NCBI RefSeq assembly: GCF_029240175.1
Contig: NZ_JARBTM010000007.1
Span: 1 to 64,000, forward strand
DNA length: 64,000 nt
Source of the DNA: Anaerosolibacter sp.
GTDB lineage: Bacteria; Bacillota; Clostridia; Peptostreptococcales; Thermotaleaceae
Reading direction: 5' to 3'
Below, in pieces: positions 19,340 through 28,525 of this stretch. The number at the start of each line of letters is the position of its first letter. The stretch's first letter is position 1. The translations under genes and the position numbers were made by a program. The notes under the pieces are model-generated. The model saw only the letters and a program-made list of their open reading frames with translations. It made no database searches and was not told where the DNA came from.

Positions 19340-19474
19340 ATGTATACAATTATATCAAAAAAGCAGGTATATTTCATTGGTAAAATATCAGACTTATTAG
19401 AAGTATTAGAAGACTTATCTAATACATATCCTACCGTACAAGCTTACATAGACGCCCAGTTAGAAGCTCATTAG
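19340..19474 (+). CDS. mciZ: 44-aa MciZ-like small protein (candidate Z-ring inhibitor), absent from the ORF track
   Basis: MYTIISKKQVYFIGKISDLLEVLEDLSNTYPTVQAYIDAQLEAH; AAAGGTG 10 nt upstream of ATG; adjacent to nudF; pattern K-V---(V/I)GK-----L---T(F/Y)--V---I shared with recalled B. subtilis MciZ. Confidence 0.7.
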   Translation: MYTIISKKQVYFIGKISDLLEVLEDLSNTYPTVQAYIDAQLEAH

Positions 19475-20528
19475 CTAGTTTTGCAGAAAGACCTGCAGTT
19501 GTAAAAAACTCCATTTCTTGGTCTAGACCTCTACCCATGGTTTTCATCTTTATAGGTGAGGCTACAAGAAAATCTTGAATATCATCACTTTTCTTAAAAA
19601 TAACTTGATGCTTTTGTTCAATCATCGTTTGGTTCAACTGGTTCTTGATACATTGGTGCTTTGTATCATCGAAAATAGGAATTCCAACAATGGCAGGCGT
19701 TTTACATATCATATCGAGTACTGTAATAGAATGATGGCTGATTCCCTGATGACGCGGCCGTTGATCAGCAAAACTGATACGGGGTATAGCAATAGGTGTA
19801 CCGCCCAAATTAGTAACAGCATCAATGATGTTGCCTTGCTCAATCCCTGTAAATCCATATTTTGTACCAGTGCCAACAATGCCTGGCCCCATGGTAACAA
19901 TCGTGATGTCCGCTTTTAAAATCTCCTTTGCGGCGATAAGACCATTATATATATTGACGCATTCAAGGTCACCACCAAAAGCATGGCCTATGGTCACTGT
20001 TCCACATAATTTATTACTAGTCCTTAAATCATAAACTAAGTTACTGAGAGCCAGCGGCAATGCTGCACCATCCGTCATAACATAAGCGATACGTATCGTA
20101 TTATCGAGAGCTAGAAGTGTTTCAACAACAGGAGCAAGCATGCTATGTAAAGTACCGATGATCACAGGCATGTTATATAAAGATTCAAAATCATGAAAAA
20201 CTTGATGATGCTCGCTATCTTGTTCTTCTGCTGCTAAAACCTTCAGTTGATAAGGTGTATACCGTAACTTCATAATATGTCCGCTGCCGTCTGTAGCCTT
20301 TTCAGGATGATTAAGATTACATATAATAAAGTGATATCCGCCAGTTCCAAGTGCTAAATCAATTGCAGTGGTATTCAAGAGAACCGAATCGCCAATTTGA
20401 ATCTCACCGGTTAGATGATTATAGTTAATGGCCTTCTGCTTCTTTTCTTCAACCACGACATAGACCTCTGTGATGTTTTGCCTTTTAATAATTACTTCCG
20501 TTACTCTTCCATACTTTATATTCATCAT
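19431..20528 (-). CDS. DUF3866 family protein
   Basis: MKYGRVTEVI..G.VLLNTTAIDLALGTGGYHFIICNL..HIMKLRYTPYQLKVLAAEEQDS pattern; convergent 44-nt overlap with the small ORF. Confidence 0.85.
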   Translation of the reverse strand: MMNIKYGRVTEVIIKRQNITEVYVVVEEKKQKAINYNHLTGEIQIGDSVLLNTTAIDLALGTGGYHFIICNLNHPEKATDGSGHIMKLRYTPYQLKVLAAEEQDSEHHQVFHDFESLYNMPVIIGTLHSMLAPVVETLLALDNTIRIAYVMTDGAALPLALSNLVYDLRTSNKLCGTVTIGHAFGGDLECVNIYNGLIAAKEILKADITIVTMGPGIVGTGTKYGFTGIEQGNIIDAVTNLGGTPIAIPRISFADQRPRHQGISHHSITVLDMICKTPAIVGIPIFDDTKHQCIKNQLNQTMIEQKHQVIFKKSDDIQDFLVASPIKMKTMGRGLDQEMEFFTTAGLSAKLANELLTGRLCKLVR

Positions 20529-20616
20529 AGTGAAACCTCTTTCTGGATATGTGGTTTTGCTTCCCTAGCCTAGTTCAATTAAATTAAGGATCTTCATCGT
20601 TTCATATATAGATTCA

Positions 20617-21429
20617 TTATCTACCTAATGAATCTATATATCGAAGTAGTTTATTCTTTTCAATCGAAGTAGTTAACGAATATTTTTCAGCATATAGATG
20701 GATTGCGATTAAGAAACATAGGAAACCAACCCTTACAGCAAAGCCTGAATAAATACTGGCAATACCAAGGGAAATTCCTAAAATATTAGATCCCGTATCT
20801 CCCATCATTGCTTTTGCTTTTAAATCATAAGGGAAATACGCCAAGGCTGATCCTAGCAGTGCAACCAAAAAAAGATGGTGTACAGGGGAAAAGGTGAAAA
20901 ATAGTATAAACAGTGCACTTATAGAAAATCCTTTGATCGCCCTTCCCGGTCTTAAATCAAGAAGATTGATAAAATTTGTAAATAGTGCGACCAGCAAAGT
21001 ATTTATAAAAATATTCAAAGGACTATACCCGTGAAGCATACTGACAAGTAGGGCAATTACGCCCCCAAAGGCAGCTTTAAATCCACCGGTAGTCAGCTTT
21101 CCATGAAGCATAGCCTTTAAGTGACCTTTTAGTCCCGAAACAGATCGATTGCCTAATAGATCATCAACCAATCCAGCTAGTCCCATAGATAGTGCGCCTA
21201 CCAGCAAAATAAGCAATTGGTTTATATTTCCTTTTCCAACAAATATAACAGATAAAAAAACGATAAACACAGTAGCAGGTACAAAAATTAGGCCCATACA
21301 TACTGGAATAGATTCATCTCTATAATTCTTTCTTAAGCACTGGGCATCCATAAGAAGACTTAAAAAGAATGGGATGATCACCATAGTAAAGGCATATGAA
21401 GCAATCAAAAATAGTACTACCCTAATCAT
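20617..21429 (-). CDS. MraY/WecA-like glycosyl-1-phosphate transferase family membrane protein
   Basis: GLVDDLLGNR, NFINLLDLRPGRA, KAMMGDTGSNILG motifs. Confidence 0.8.
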   Translation of the reverse strand: MIRVVLFLIASYAFTMVIIPFFLSLLMDAQCLRKNYRDESIPVCMGLIFVPATVFIVFLSVIFVGKGNINQLLILLVGALSMGLAGLVDDLLGNRSVSGLKGHLKAMLHGKLTTGGFKAAFGGVIALLVSMLHGYSPLNIFINTLLVALFTNFINLLDLRPGRAIKGFSISALFILFFTFSPVHHLFLVALLGSALAYFPYDLKAKAMMGDTGSNILGISLGIASIYSGFAVRVGFLCFLIAIHLYAEKYSLTTSIEKNKLLRYIDSLGR

Positions 21430-21433
21430 GAAT

Positions 21434-22114
21434 TCATTCCTTTCTCCCTTTCCTTAATAAAACCTTAAATATTTGATAAAATTGCTTGCCACGGTGTAGA
21501 AAACCTGCCATATCTCTTCCAGTTTCTCGATGGGTCATATTTACTTCCACTTCTTTAATCTTATAACCTTTTCTTAAGATATCAATGGTCATGCCTATTT
21601 CGATACCGTAATCCAATGGAAATTTCCCCAATTGTTCTAATACATCTGATTTAAAGGCCCGTTGTCCGGATAAAGAGGTATAAATCATTTGTCCTGTATG
21701 GTAGTGGACACCATATCTGGCCAAATTCTTAACCAAACCAAAACCACCTTTACGCTGAGCTTGAGGAAATTTTGCAATGGTTACATCAGCTTCATTATGA
21801 AGAACAGGATAAATGAGTTTATCAACCTCTCTGGCTGAATCTCCCAGATCAGCGTCTAATAACACAATAATTTCACTATTATGGATAGACTTACTTATGC
21901 CATAATTCACTGCATAACCTTTTCCAAAATTTTTTGAGAGACGATACGTTTCGACCCCCATGTTTTCGGCAGTCTGATATGTTTGATCTGCGGAACCATC
22001 ATCAATGACAATTATTCTATTTACAAATGCTGATGATTTTACAGCTTCAATCGTTGTGCCTATTCTATCAGCTTCATCCTTTGCAGGTAAAATAACAGTA
22101 ATGTTTTTTGACAC
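21434..22114 (-). CDS. Glycosyltransferase family 2 protein
   Basis: ITVILPAKDEADRIGTTIEAV..IIVIDDGSADQT..VLLDADLGDSAREVDKLI. Confidence 0.92.
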   Translation of the reverse strand: MSKNITVILPAKDEADRIGTTIEAVKSSAFVNRIIVIDDGSADQTYQTAENMGVETYRLSKNFGKGYAVNYGISKSIHNSEIIVLLDADLGDSAREVDKLIYPVLHNEADVTIAKFPQAQRKGGFGLVKNLARYGVHYHTGQMIYTSLSGQRAFKSDVLEQLGKFPLDYGIEIGMTIDILRKGYKIKEVEVNMTHRETGRDMAGFLHRGKQFYQIFKVLLRKGRKE

Positions 22115-22125
22115 AAGCTCATCTC

Positions 22126-23013
22126 CTATTCCACAGTAATAAATTCTTCGGGCAGTAGCTGTTCAGCCGTTTCTTTCTCGCCAAAATGGCCTTCTTGACC
22201 GCTAACGACCATAAGCATAGAAATTTTTCCTATAATAGTGTCAACATTATCTACTGTAGAAATTCTTAGTTTTTTATAATCTGGGATATTGGAAAATCCT
22301 ACGTTAAGTTTTTCTACTGCCATGACAGGGATATTGCTGGCTTTAATTATATTAATCATAGGTACTTCTAGTGAATTTAAAATACCCTTCTCATCCGTAG
22401 AGCTTCCACCAGCAATTACTATATGATCAACAGGGAAGGAAACTCCTTCTGGGTAATCAATCATTTTTTGCTCGTTTAGATACTCCAAAAGATGGATATT
22501 ATCACCTTTAACCAATGCATTGGTAAAGCTTCTTATTAATTGTTTTTGGATTTCTTCTTTAGAACTACCTTTTAATTGCAGGGTTGCAGCTACTTCCTGA
22601 GCGGTAACATCATCTGCTAAGAAAAAGGAGTCTTTTATCAAAATATTGGTCACACTTTGTACACCTGCAAGCTTAAAAGGTTCACTAATGCCAGAGTAAG
22701 CATAATCCTCACTGGTTTCAAGGATAAGAACATCTAAACCTTTTAATTTATTAGCAGCCATTTCAGGGTAAGCAGTATCTATAAATCTAAGATTTTTTTC
22801 TCTCTCAGCATTTAGGAAATCAATGCGCTGCTGTTGTTCATCTTGTTTTGCTTTAAAATCGCCAAATTTACTCTCAAGTTGACTAACAAGCTGCTGTTGC
22901 TGCTCAACAATAAGTTCCTGTCCATCTAGCATGATTCCTATAAATATACCTATGCCGATCGCTAAGAAAATAGCCACGATGGTGATAACATAATATTTTA
23001 AATTAATGATCAT
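22126..23013 (-). CDS. steB: SteB/MctB-like (copper transporter-annotated) protein
   Basis: N-terminal TM plus coiled coil (IGIFIGIMLDGQELIVEQQQQLVSQLESKFGDFK); directly downstream of steA. Confidence 0.8.
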   Translation of the reverse strand: MIINLKYYVITIVAIFLAIGIGIFIGIMLDGQELIVEQQQQLVSQLESKFGDFKAKQDEQQQRIDFLNAEREKNLRFIDTAYPEMAANKLKGLDVLILETSEDYAYSGISEPFKLAGVQSVTNILIKDSFFLADDVTAQEVAATLQLKGSSKEEIQKQLIRSFTNALVKGDNIHLLEYLNEQKMIDYPEGVSFPVDHIVIAGGSSTDEKGILNSLEVPMINIIKASNIPVMAVEKLNVGFSNIPDYKKLRISTVDNVDTIIGKISMLMVVSGQEGHFGEKETAEQLLPEEFITVE

Positions 23014-23028
23014 TTTATACCCCCTAAT

Positions 23029-24165
23029 CTACATTCCAAAAATAAACTTCAGCTTGATTTGAAGAAGTTTTAGTAATTGTTGAACAGATGGAGCCATAAT
23101 TCCAACGATAAAGATTGGAATCATCGCACCAATTAGAAGACCTACGAGATGTTTTATTTTGACACTTTCTTTATAAAGCTTGTTTACGCCTTTGGCATCA
23201 ATTAGTTTTGAACCAACTTTAAGTCGAACAAGAAAGGTACTTGCCATTCCTTTCCTACCTTTTTCTAAAAAATCTACCATGTTAGAATGAGTGCCTACAG
23301 CTACAATCAAATCGGCACCTTTATCAAAAGCAAGAAGCATTGCAATATCTTCACTGGTGCCTGGAGCCGGGAAAACAACAGCCGTTCTATTCAATGATTC
23401 AACCCTCGTCAGTCCAGGCGCTCTACCATCAGGATACGCATGCACCACGATTTCCTTACATAAAAGAAGACATTTGTCTGAAACACTGTCCATATCTCCA
23501 ACGATCATGTCAGGAGTATAGCCGAACTCTAGCAAAGCATCACCACCACCGTCAACACCGATCAAAATAGGGTTAAATTCATCAATATAGGATTTAATTG
23601 CATGTAAGTCTTCCTTATAATTTTGACCTCTGACAACTACAAGAACATGTCTGCCTTGAAAAACGGTTTTTATTTCAGGGAGTTTTAAACTGCCTAGGAT
23701 AAATTCTTTTTCTTTCTTGGCATAATCCAAAGTATTTTCAATAAATTTTTCAAGTTCGTGTTCAAAGTTTTTTTCGGTTTCTGCTAGTTTTAGTTGAATA
23801 AGTTCTTCTGTTAAAAGCTGGCCCTTTCCAAGGAGTTCACCATTACGATATATTTCTTCATCGATAATCTCCAAAATATCATCTTCCTGAATCATTTCAA
23901 AGACTTTCAAGCCTACATAATCTAATATGGGAATACCAGCATTTTGTAAAACATTGGGACCAAGATTGGGATAGCGACCACTAATCGATTGATCCGCATT
24001 GATAATGAGCTTAGGTTTACAATCGACCAAACAATTGGCAGCTACTTCATCAATATCTTTATGGTTGATGACCGCTATTTCACCAGTATTCAACCGATTA
24101 ACCAGCTCTTTTGTTTTCCTATCCTTCCTTGCAATGGACTTTATAATCATAATAACCTCCAGCAT
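23029..24165 (-). CDS. steA: SteA-like protein (thiamine pyrophosphokinase-like domain)
   Basis: GVDGGGDALLEFGYTPDMIVGDMDSVSDKCL, SRTAVVFPAPGTSEDIAMLLAFDKGADLIVAVGTHSNMVDFLEKGRKGMASTFLVRLKVG. Confidence 0.87.
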   Translation of the reverse strand: MLEVIMIIKSIARKDRKTKELVNRLNTGEIAVINHKDIDEVAANCLVDCKPKLIINADQSISGRYPNLGPNVLQNAGIPILDYVGLKVFEMIQEDDILEIIDEEIYRNGELLGKGQLLTEELIQLKLAETEKNFEHELEKFIENTLDYAKKEKEFILGSLKLPEIKTVFQGRHVLVVVRGQNYKEDLHAIKSYIDEFNPILIGVDGGGDALLEFGYTPDMIVGDMDSVSDKCLLLCKEIVVHAYPDGRAPGLTRVESLNRTAVVFPAPGTSEDIAMLLAFDKGADLIVAVGTHSNMVDFLEKGRKGMASTFLVRLKVGSKLIDAKGVNKLYKESVKIKHLVGLLIGAMIPIFIVGIMAPSVQQLLKLLQIKLKFIFGM

Positions 24166-24340
24166 ATCAGCATTCGTGAATACTACACAGAAATAATAAC
24201 CTTATAAACCTATAACATTTTACACTATTGTACAAGATAATACAACAGCCATGATAAACAGATAAGCATTATGGACTATTATAAACAGTTTTTAGATATT
24301 TTAATAAGAAGTTTACCAATTAATAACATCTTTTTAGTTT

Positions 24341-24364
24341 TTTAGACGGAACAATCCGTCTAAA
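24341..24364. repeat. 10-bp perfect inverted repeat TTTAGACGGA-ACAA-TCCGTCTAAA
   Basis: Lies between divergent steA and a small ORF; no T tract on the correct side for a terminator. Confidence 0.7.
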
Positions 24365-24543
24365 GTTCCATCAAATGGTATACGTAATATTAGTATAGTC
24401 AACTAATGTAAAAAAGTAAGTTATATAAGACTATTATAATACTAATAAAATATGGCATTAGAGGAATAATAAGGAATAATTTATATTACCTAAAAATTGA
24501 ATGCCCTACGAATTCTTTAGTAGAAAAAATAGGAGGTTACCAC

Positions 24544-24723
24544 ATGAGCATCATGATGTTTCGTATAAAATTAGGTCTGCTGATAGATTTCTCAAAAAGA
24601 TTAAAAAAGGAAAGGGTTCCAATACCTATTCAAATAGCAATGATCAAGCATTATGCTGTGGAAGATTTAAATCTGACGCTTACGGATAAAATGACCCATG
24701 AATTAGTGGTTCAAACTTTATAA
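24544..24723 (+). CDS. Hypothetical 59-aa protein
   Basis: MSIMMFRIKLGLLIDFSKRLKKERVPIPIQIAMIKHYAVEDLNLTLTDKMTHELVVQTL; strong AGGAGG 7-8 nt upstream; followed by an intrinsic terminator; not in the ORF track. Confidence 0.55.
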   Translation: MSIMMFRIKLGLLIDFSKRLKKERVPIPIQIAMIKHYAVEDLNLTLTDKMTHELVVQTL

Positions 24724-24741
24724 AAGCAATCCCAAAGCATA

Positions 24742-24790
24742 AAAACACCTTAAAGCTTCTGGCTTCAAACCGAAAACTTTAAGGTGTTTT
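24742..24790. terminator. Intrinsic terminator, AAAACACCTTAAAG..CTTTAAGGTGTTTT
   Basis: 14-bp inverted repeat with T tract, 3' of the 59-aa ORF. Confidence 0.8.
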
Positions 24791-24853
24791 CTGTGCTCTG
24801 CTTGATGACTTGGTTTTTTCGTTATGTACAGTATAACAAAGTATTATGATTTA

Positions 24854-25399
24854 CTATAAGTAGAAATCTTCAATGGTCTTGTCTTTAATATCTTGATTAA
24901 TGCCTATGTATCTTAGTGTAATGCTTGGTGACGAATGATTAAAAATCTCCTGAAGGATGGCCACATCCTTATATATCTGATAATGCCAATATCCGAATGT
25001 TTTCCTTAAGGTATGGGTTCCAATTTCCTCTAGGCCCACAATGTCCGAAGCTTTATTGAGTATTCTGTATGCTTGTACTCTTGATATCGGACTATTATGC
25101 CCCTTCCTACTTTTAAAAACATATTCCGTGTCTTGCATATTGAATATATATTTTTCAAAATCCCTCTTTAACTGATGATTTATTAAAAAGCGTTTTTCTT
25201 TTCCAGTCTTTTTTTCCTTTATGGTTATATGGGTTCTTTTTCGTATATGATATACCCTCAGACTTAATATATCGCTTATCCTTAAGCCAGTATTTATTCC
25301 TACCACGAACAATAGATAATTCTTATACCCTAACTTCAATAATTCATTTTTCATTTCTTCAATTTTGTTTTTATCCCTAATTGGCTGTACTGTTTTCAT
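24854..25399 (-). CDS. Tyrosine-type recombinase/integrase
   Basis: NTGLRISDILSLRVYHI, IGTHTLRKTFGYWHYQIYKDVAILQEIFNHSSPSITLRYIGI. Confidence 0.9.
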   Translation of the reverse strand: MKTVQPIRDKNKIEEMKNELLKLGYKNYLLFVVGINTGLRISDILSLRVYHIRKRTHITIKEKKTGKEKRFLINHQLKRDFEKYIFNMQDTEYVFKSRKGHNSPISRVQAYRILNKASDIVGLEEIGTHTLRKTFGYWHYQIYKDVAILQEIFNHSSPSITLRYIGINQDIKDKTIEDFYL

Positions 25400-25837
25400 G
25401 TATTGTCCCCTTTAACATGCTGGTATGATACTACTCAATAATATATTACATTCAATGTTAAAGTCAAATACATTATGTTACTTTTGTTTATAAGGCTTAG
25501 ATAGATATGTTGAATTTTCAACGGATCAGACGCAAGGATCAATGTAACACAATAACTATTTTGTTACATTGACCTTCGAATTTCGATAGACCCTTATATA
25601 CTCTGTTTAATGTCTTATTTGCTGTGGGGTATAGGTATACTACCAATATGCAAAATAAATGGCCTACAATCGATTTTGTGGCTTCTGAAAAGAGAGTGAT
25701 TACATTAATAGCGCAACCTAAAAATTGGTAATTGTATTCATTACTCAAAGGTACTATTTGTATGGGTAATCGAATGGAATGCCATAAGATTCTAAAAAAT
25801 TTCAGTATGAACGCTAACCTGGTCAATTTTATGCAAA

Positions 25838-25887
25838 AAACACCTCCAAAAATATTGATTATGATAACCAATAGATTTGAGGTGTTT
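25838..25887. terminator. Hairpin AAACACCTC..GAGGTGTTT
   Basis: Inverted repeat in the 0.5-kb noncoding interval between integrase and spo0A. Confidence 0.5.
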
Positions 25888-25980
25888 ATAGGTTTAATAA
25901 GAAACAGTTTATAGGGTTAATAGCAATCATTAGAACGATTTAAAAATTTTACAACAGTTTGCATCAATGCATTAACTCAC

Positions 25981-26793
25981 CTATACCGCTTTTTGCTCTA
26001 TTCTAAGCTTGTCTGCAACCATGGCAATAAATTCGCTATTTGTTGGCTTGCCTTTATCATTATGTACTGTATAACCAAATAGATTATTGATAGTATCCAC
26101 TTTTCCTCTGCTCCATGCAACTTCAATGGCATGTCGGATGGCTCTTTCCACTCTACTTGGTGTGGTATTGAACTTCTTCGCAATGGAAGGATAAAGTTCT
26201 TTTGTTACAGCACTTAACATTTCGATGTTTTCAACAACCATAGTGATTGCTTCTCTCAAATATAGATATCCTTTGATGTGAGCTGGCACACCAATTTCAT
26301 GGATGATATTTGTAATTTCTGCCTCGAGCGTTCTATTTTTATGGGGACCTGATACAGAAGTATTTAACATCAAATCACTATAGTTTTTCTTTCTTTCTGA
26401 TACGGAAGAAGCAGCATTATTACCCATCAATTGTCTAATTCTAGTGATAAAAATTTCAAAATCAAACGGTTTAACCACGTAGTAATCTGCCCCAAGGCTA
26501 ATGGCTCTTTGTGTAATTTTATCTTGGCCAACGGCAGAAAGTACGATAACTTTCGGAAATTTTTCTAAATTCATTAAATTCAACTTTTCAAGAACTCCTA
26601 ATCCATCTAAATGAGGCATAATAATATCTAAAACCAAAACATCTGGTGATTTTTTTGCTACTAATTCAATAGCTTCTAAACCATCTTTTGCTACTCCAAC
26701 AATCTCCAGATCCTCTTGTTTCCCAAGATACTCGCTCAAAATGTCACAGAAATCCTTATTATCGTCTGCGATTAATACATTAATGTTTTTCAC
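25981..26793 (-). CDS. spo0A: Sporulation transcription factor Spo0A
   Basis: Receiver [35 protein letters not shown] and Spo0A C-terminal domain [45 protein letters not shown]. Confidence 0.98.
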   Translation of the reverse strand: MKNINVLIADDNKDFCDILSEYLGKQEDLEIVGVAKDGLEAIELVAKKSPDVLVLDIIMPHLDGLGVLEKLNLMNLEKFPKVIVLSAVGQDKITQRAISLGADYYVVKPFDFEIFITRIRQLMGNNAASSVSERKKNYSDLMLNTSVSGPHKNRTLEAEITNIIHEIGVPAHIKGYLYLREAITMVVENIEMLSAVTKELYPSIAKKFNTTPSRVERAIRHAIEVAWSRGKVDTINNLFGYTVHNDKGKPTNSEFIAMVADKLRIEQKAV

Positions 26794-26848
26794 TAAATTA
26801 CCCCCCTGAAAATCTTTATATATATTTTAATATTCTCTCAATTAACTA

Positions 26849-26857
26849 TTCGACAAA
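26849..26857 (-). promoter_or_regulatory. Spo0A box (0A box) TTTGTCGAA upstream of spo0A
   Basis: Reverse complement of TTCGACAAA, match to TTTGTCRAA, 56-64 nt upstream of the spo0A start. Confidence 0.65.
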
Positions 26858-26957
26858 GATATAAGATTTCCTTCTCTATTGGAAAAGAATAACAAACATT
26901 TTAATGTAAATTCTTTAAAAGTATTAACAATAAAGAGTGCCCTTATGGGCACCCTTT

Positions 26958-28271
26958 CTATTCATTACCATTTGCTAGTTGTCCGTAGCTTGTTAAATCT
27001 ACACCACATTCATTTAACATCCACTCAATAAAGAGACCATATCCTTTTGTAGGATCATGAACAAACACATGGGTCACAGCTCCAATGAGCTTACCATCTT
27101 GGATAATGGGACTACCACTCATTCCTTGAACAATACCCCCGCTTTTTTCAAGAAGTCTTTTATCAGTTACCCGAATAATCATACTTTTTACATTTGGATT
27201 TTTTTGATGATTTACTTTTTCGATAGATATTTCATAGGCTTGTACTTCGTTGCTATCAACAGTAGTGAGGATAGTAGCCTTCCCTTCCTTTACCTGATGT
27301 TGAAATCCAATTTCTATTGGTTGATGATATAAGGGGTTTTCAATATCTTCATAGGCTTTTCCATAAATCCCATAATGTGTATTCTTTTCTAGGTTTCCAA
27401 TAGGTTTTGTTGTTTCATAAAAGATACCTTTGATTTCACCAGGTTTTCCTTTCTTCCCTTGCTGAACAGAAGCTACTTTTGACTTAACAACTTCCCCGCT
27501 ATTGACTGCCAATAACAGACCTGTATCGATGTCTGTGATGGCATGACCTAGGGCGCCAAATTTCTGGGAATCTGGGTGATAAAAAGTTAATGTGCCTACG
27601 CCAGCTGTTTTATCTCTTACCCACAATCCCAATCGAAATTCTCCATCATCGGCAGATTTTACTGGATGAATATTAATGTCTAACAGCTTCTCGCCTCTTT
27701 TTATTCGCAGCTGAAGCATCTTGTTTCCGTTGTTATTGATTAAATTTGTTACATGTTCAGCATCTCTAACTTTTTCACTGCCTATTTCCAAGATGCTATC
27801 ACCAATATTTAATCCTGCCGTATAGCCAGGATTATATTTTTTTCCATCTATTCCTTCAATTTCTTCTAAGCCTACAATAAGCACACCTTTTGTATTTAAT
27901 TTGACGCCAATAGATTGTCCACCAGGAATCACTTTAACTTTAGGTATTACCTCAACAGATAATGTCTTAATTGGCAATACACCAAGTAACTTAAGCTGTA
28001 TATCTGTCTTACCTAATTTTACTGGGTTTAAGGAAATGGATTGATTATCCTTATTCTTTTCATGATTGATTAGACGAATACTATTGTTGGTATCTTGTTT
28101 ATTTTCTGCCTTTAAAGGAAACTTAACATTTAAAGATTGACTTTCACCTTCAAATAATCTAAGTTCAGTTGGAAATTGAATAATTTCATTCAAGACAAAA
28201 ACGTAAAATGCAGTCATGAAAACTGCAACTACGAAAAGCGAAATGAGGCGCTTTGTTCTGTCCTTATCCAA
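26958..28271 (-). CDS. spoIVB: SpoIVB peptidase
   Basis: PDZ domain plus S55 peptidase (GALGHAITDIDTG; GIVQGMSGSPIIQDGKLIGAVTHVFV). Confidence 0.97.
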   Translation of the reverse strand: MDKDRTKRLISLFVVAVFMTAFYVFVLNEIIQFPTELRLFEGESQSLNVKFPLKAENKQDTNNSIRLINHEKNKDNQSISLNPVKLGKTDIQLKLLGVLPIKTLSVEVIPKVKVIPGGQSIGVKLNTKGVLIVGLEEIEGIDGKKYNPGYTAGLNIGDSILEIGSEKVRDAEHVTNLINNNGNKMLQLRIKRGEKLLDINIHPVKSADDGEFRLGLWVRDKTAGVGTLTFYHPDSQKFGALGHAITDIDTGLLLAVNSGEVVKSKVASVQQGKKGKPGEIKGIFYETTKPIGNLEKNTHYGIYGKAYEDIENPLYHQPIEIGFQHQVKEGKATILTTVDSNEVQAYEISIEKVNHQKNPNVKSMIIRVTDKRLLEKSGGIVQGMSGSPIIQDGKLIGAVTHVFVHDPTKGYGLFIEWMLNECGVDLTSYGQLANGNE

Positions 28272-28492
28272 TAAAGATCACACTCCTCTTTTCCCCTTAT
28301 TTTTTTCTCCACCTCCACAATTTTTTTTTTACTTCTATAGTTAGATTAGCCTGATTTAAAGTCTATTATGCTTCATAAAAAATGTTATTAAGACCAGACT
28401 TCAGTCGAGTTTTCTTGTCAATGAAGACTTATTAAGAACAAATAACACTTAGCTAAGCATTAAAGTAGTACTATTAAAGTAAAATTTTACAT

Positions 28493-28525
28493 AAAAAAAA
28501 TAGGTTTCATTAACCTATTTTTTCA
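28493..28525. terminator. Intrinsic terminator 3' of recN
   Basis: AAAAAATAGGTT-tcatt-AACCTATTTTTT. Confidence 0.75.

Noticed and set aside
25539-25871. 110-aa minus-strand ORF upstream of the integrase
   Set aside because: Composition looks like translated AT-rich noncoding DNA, no ribosome-binding site, spans inverted repeats; not called as CDS.
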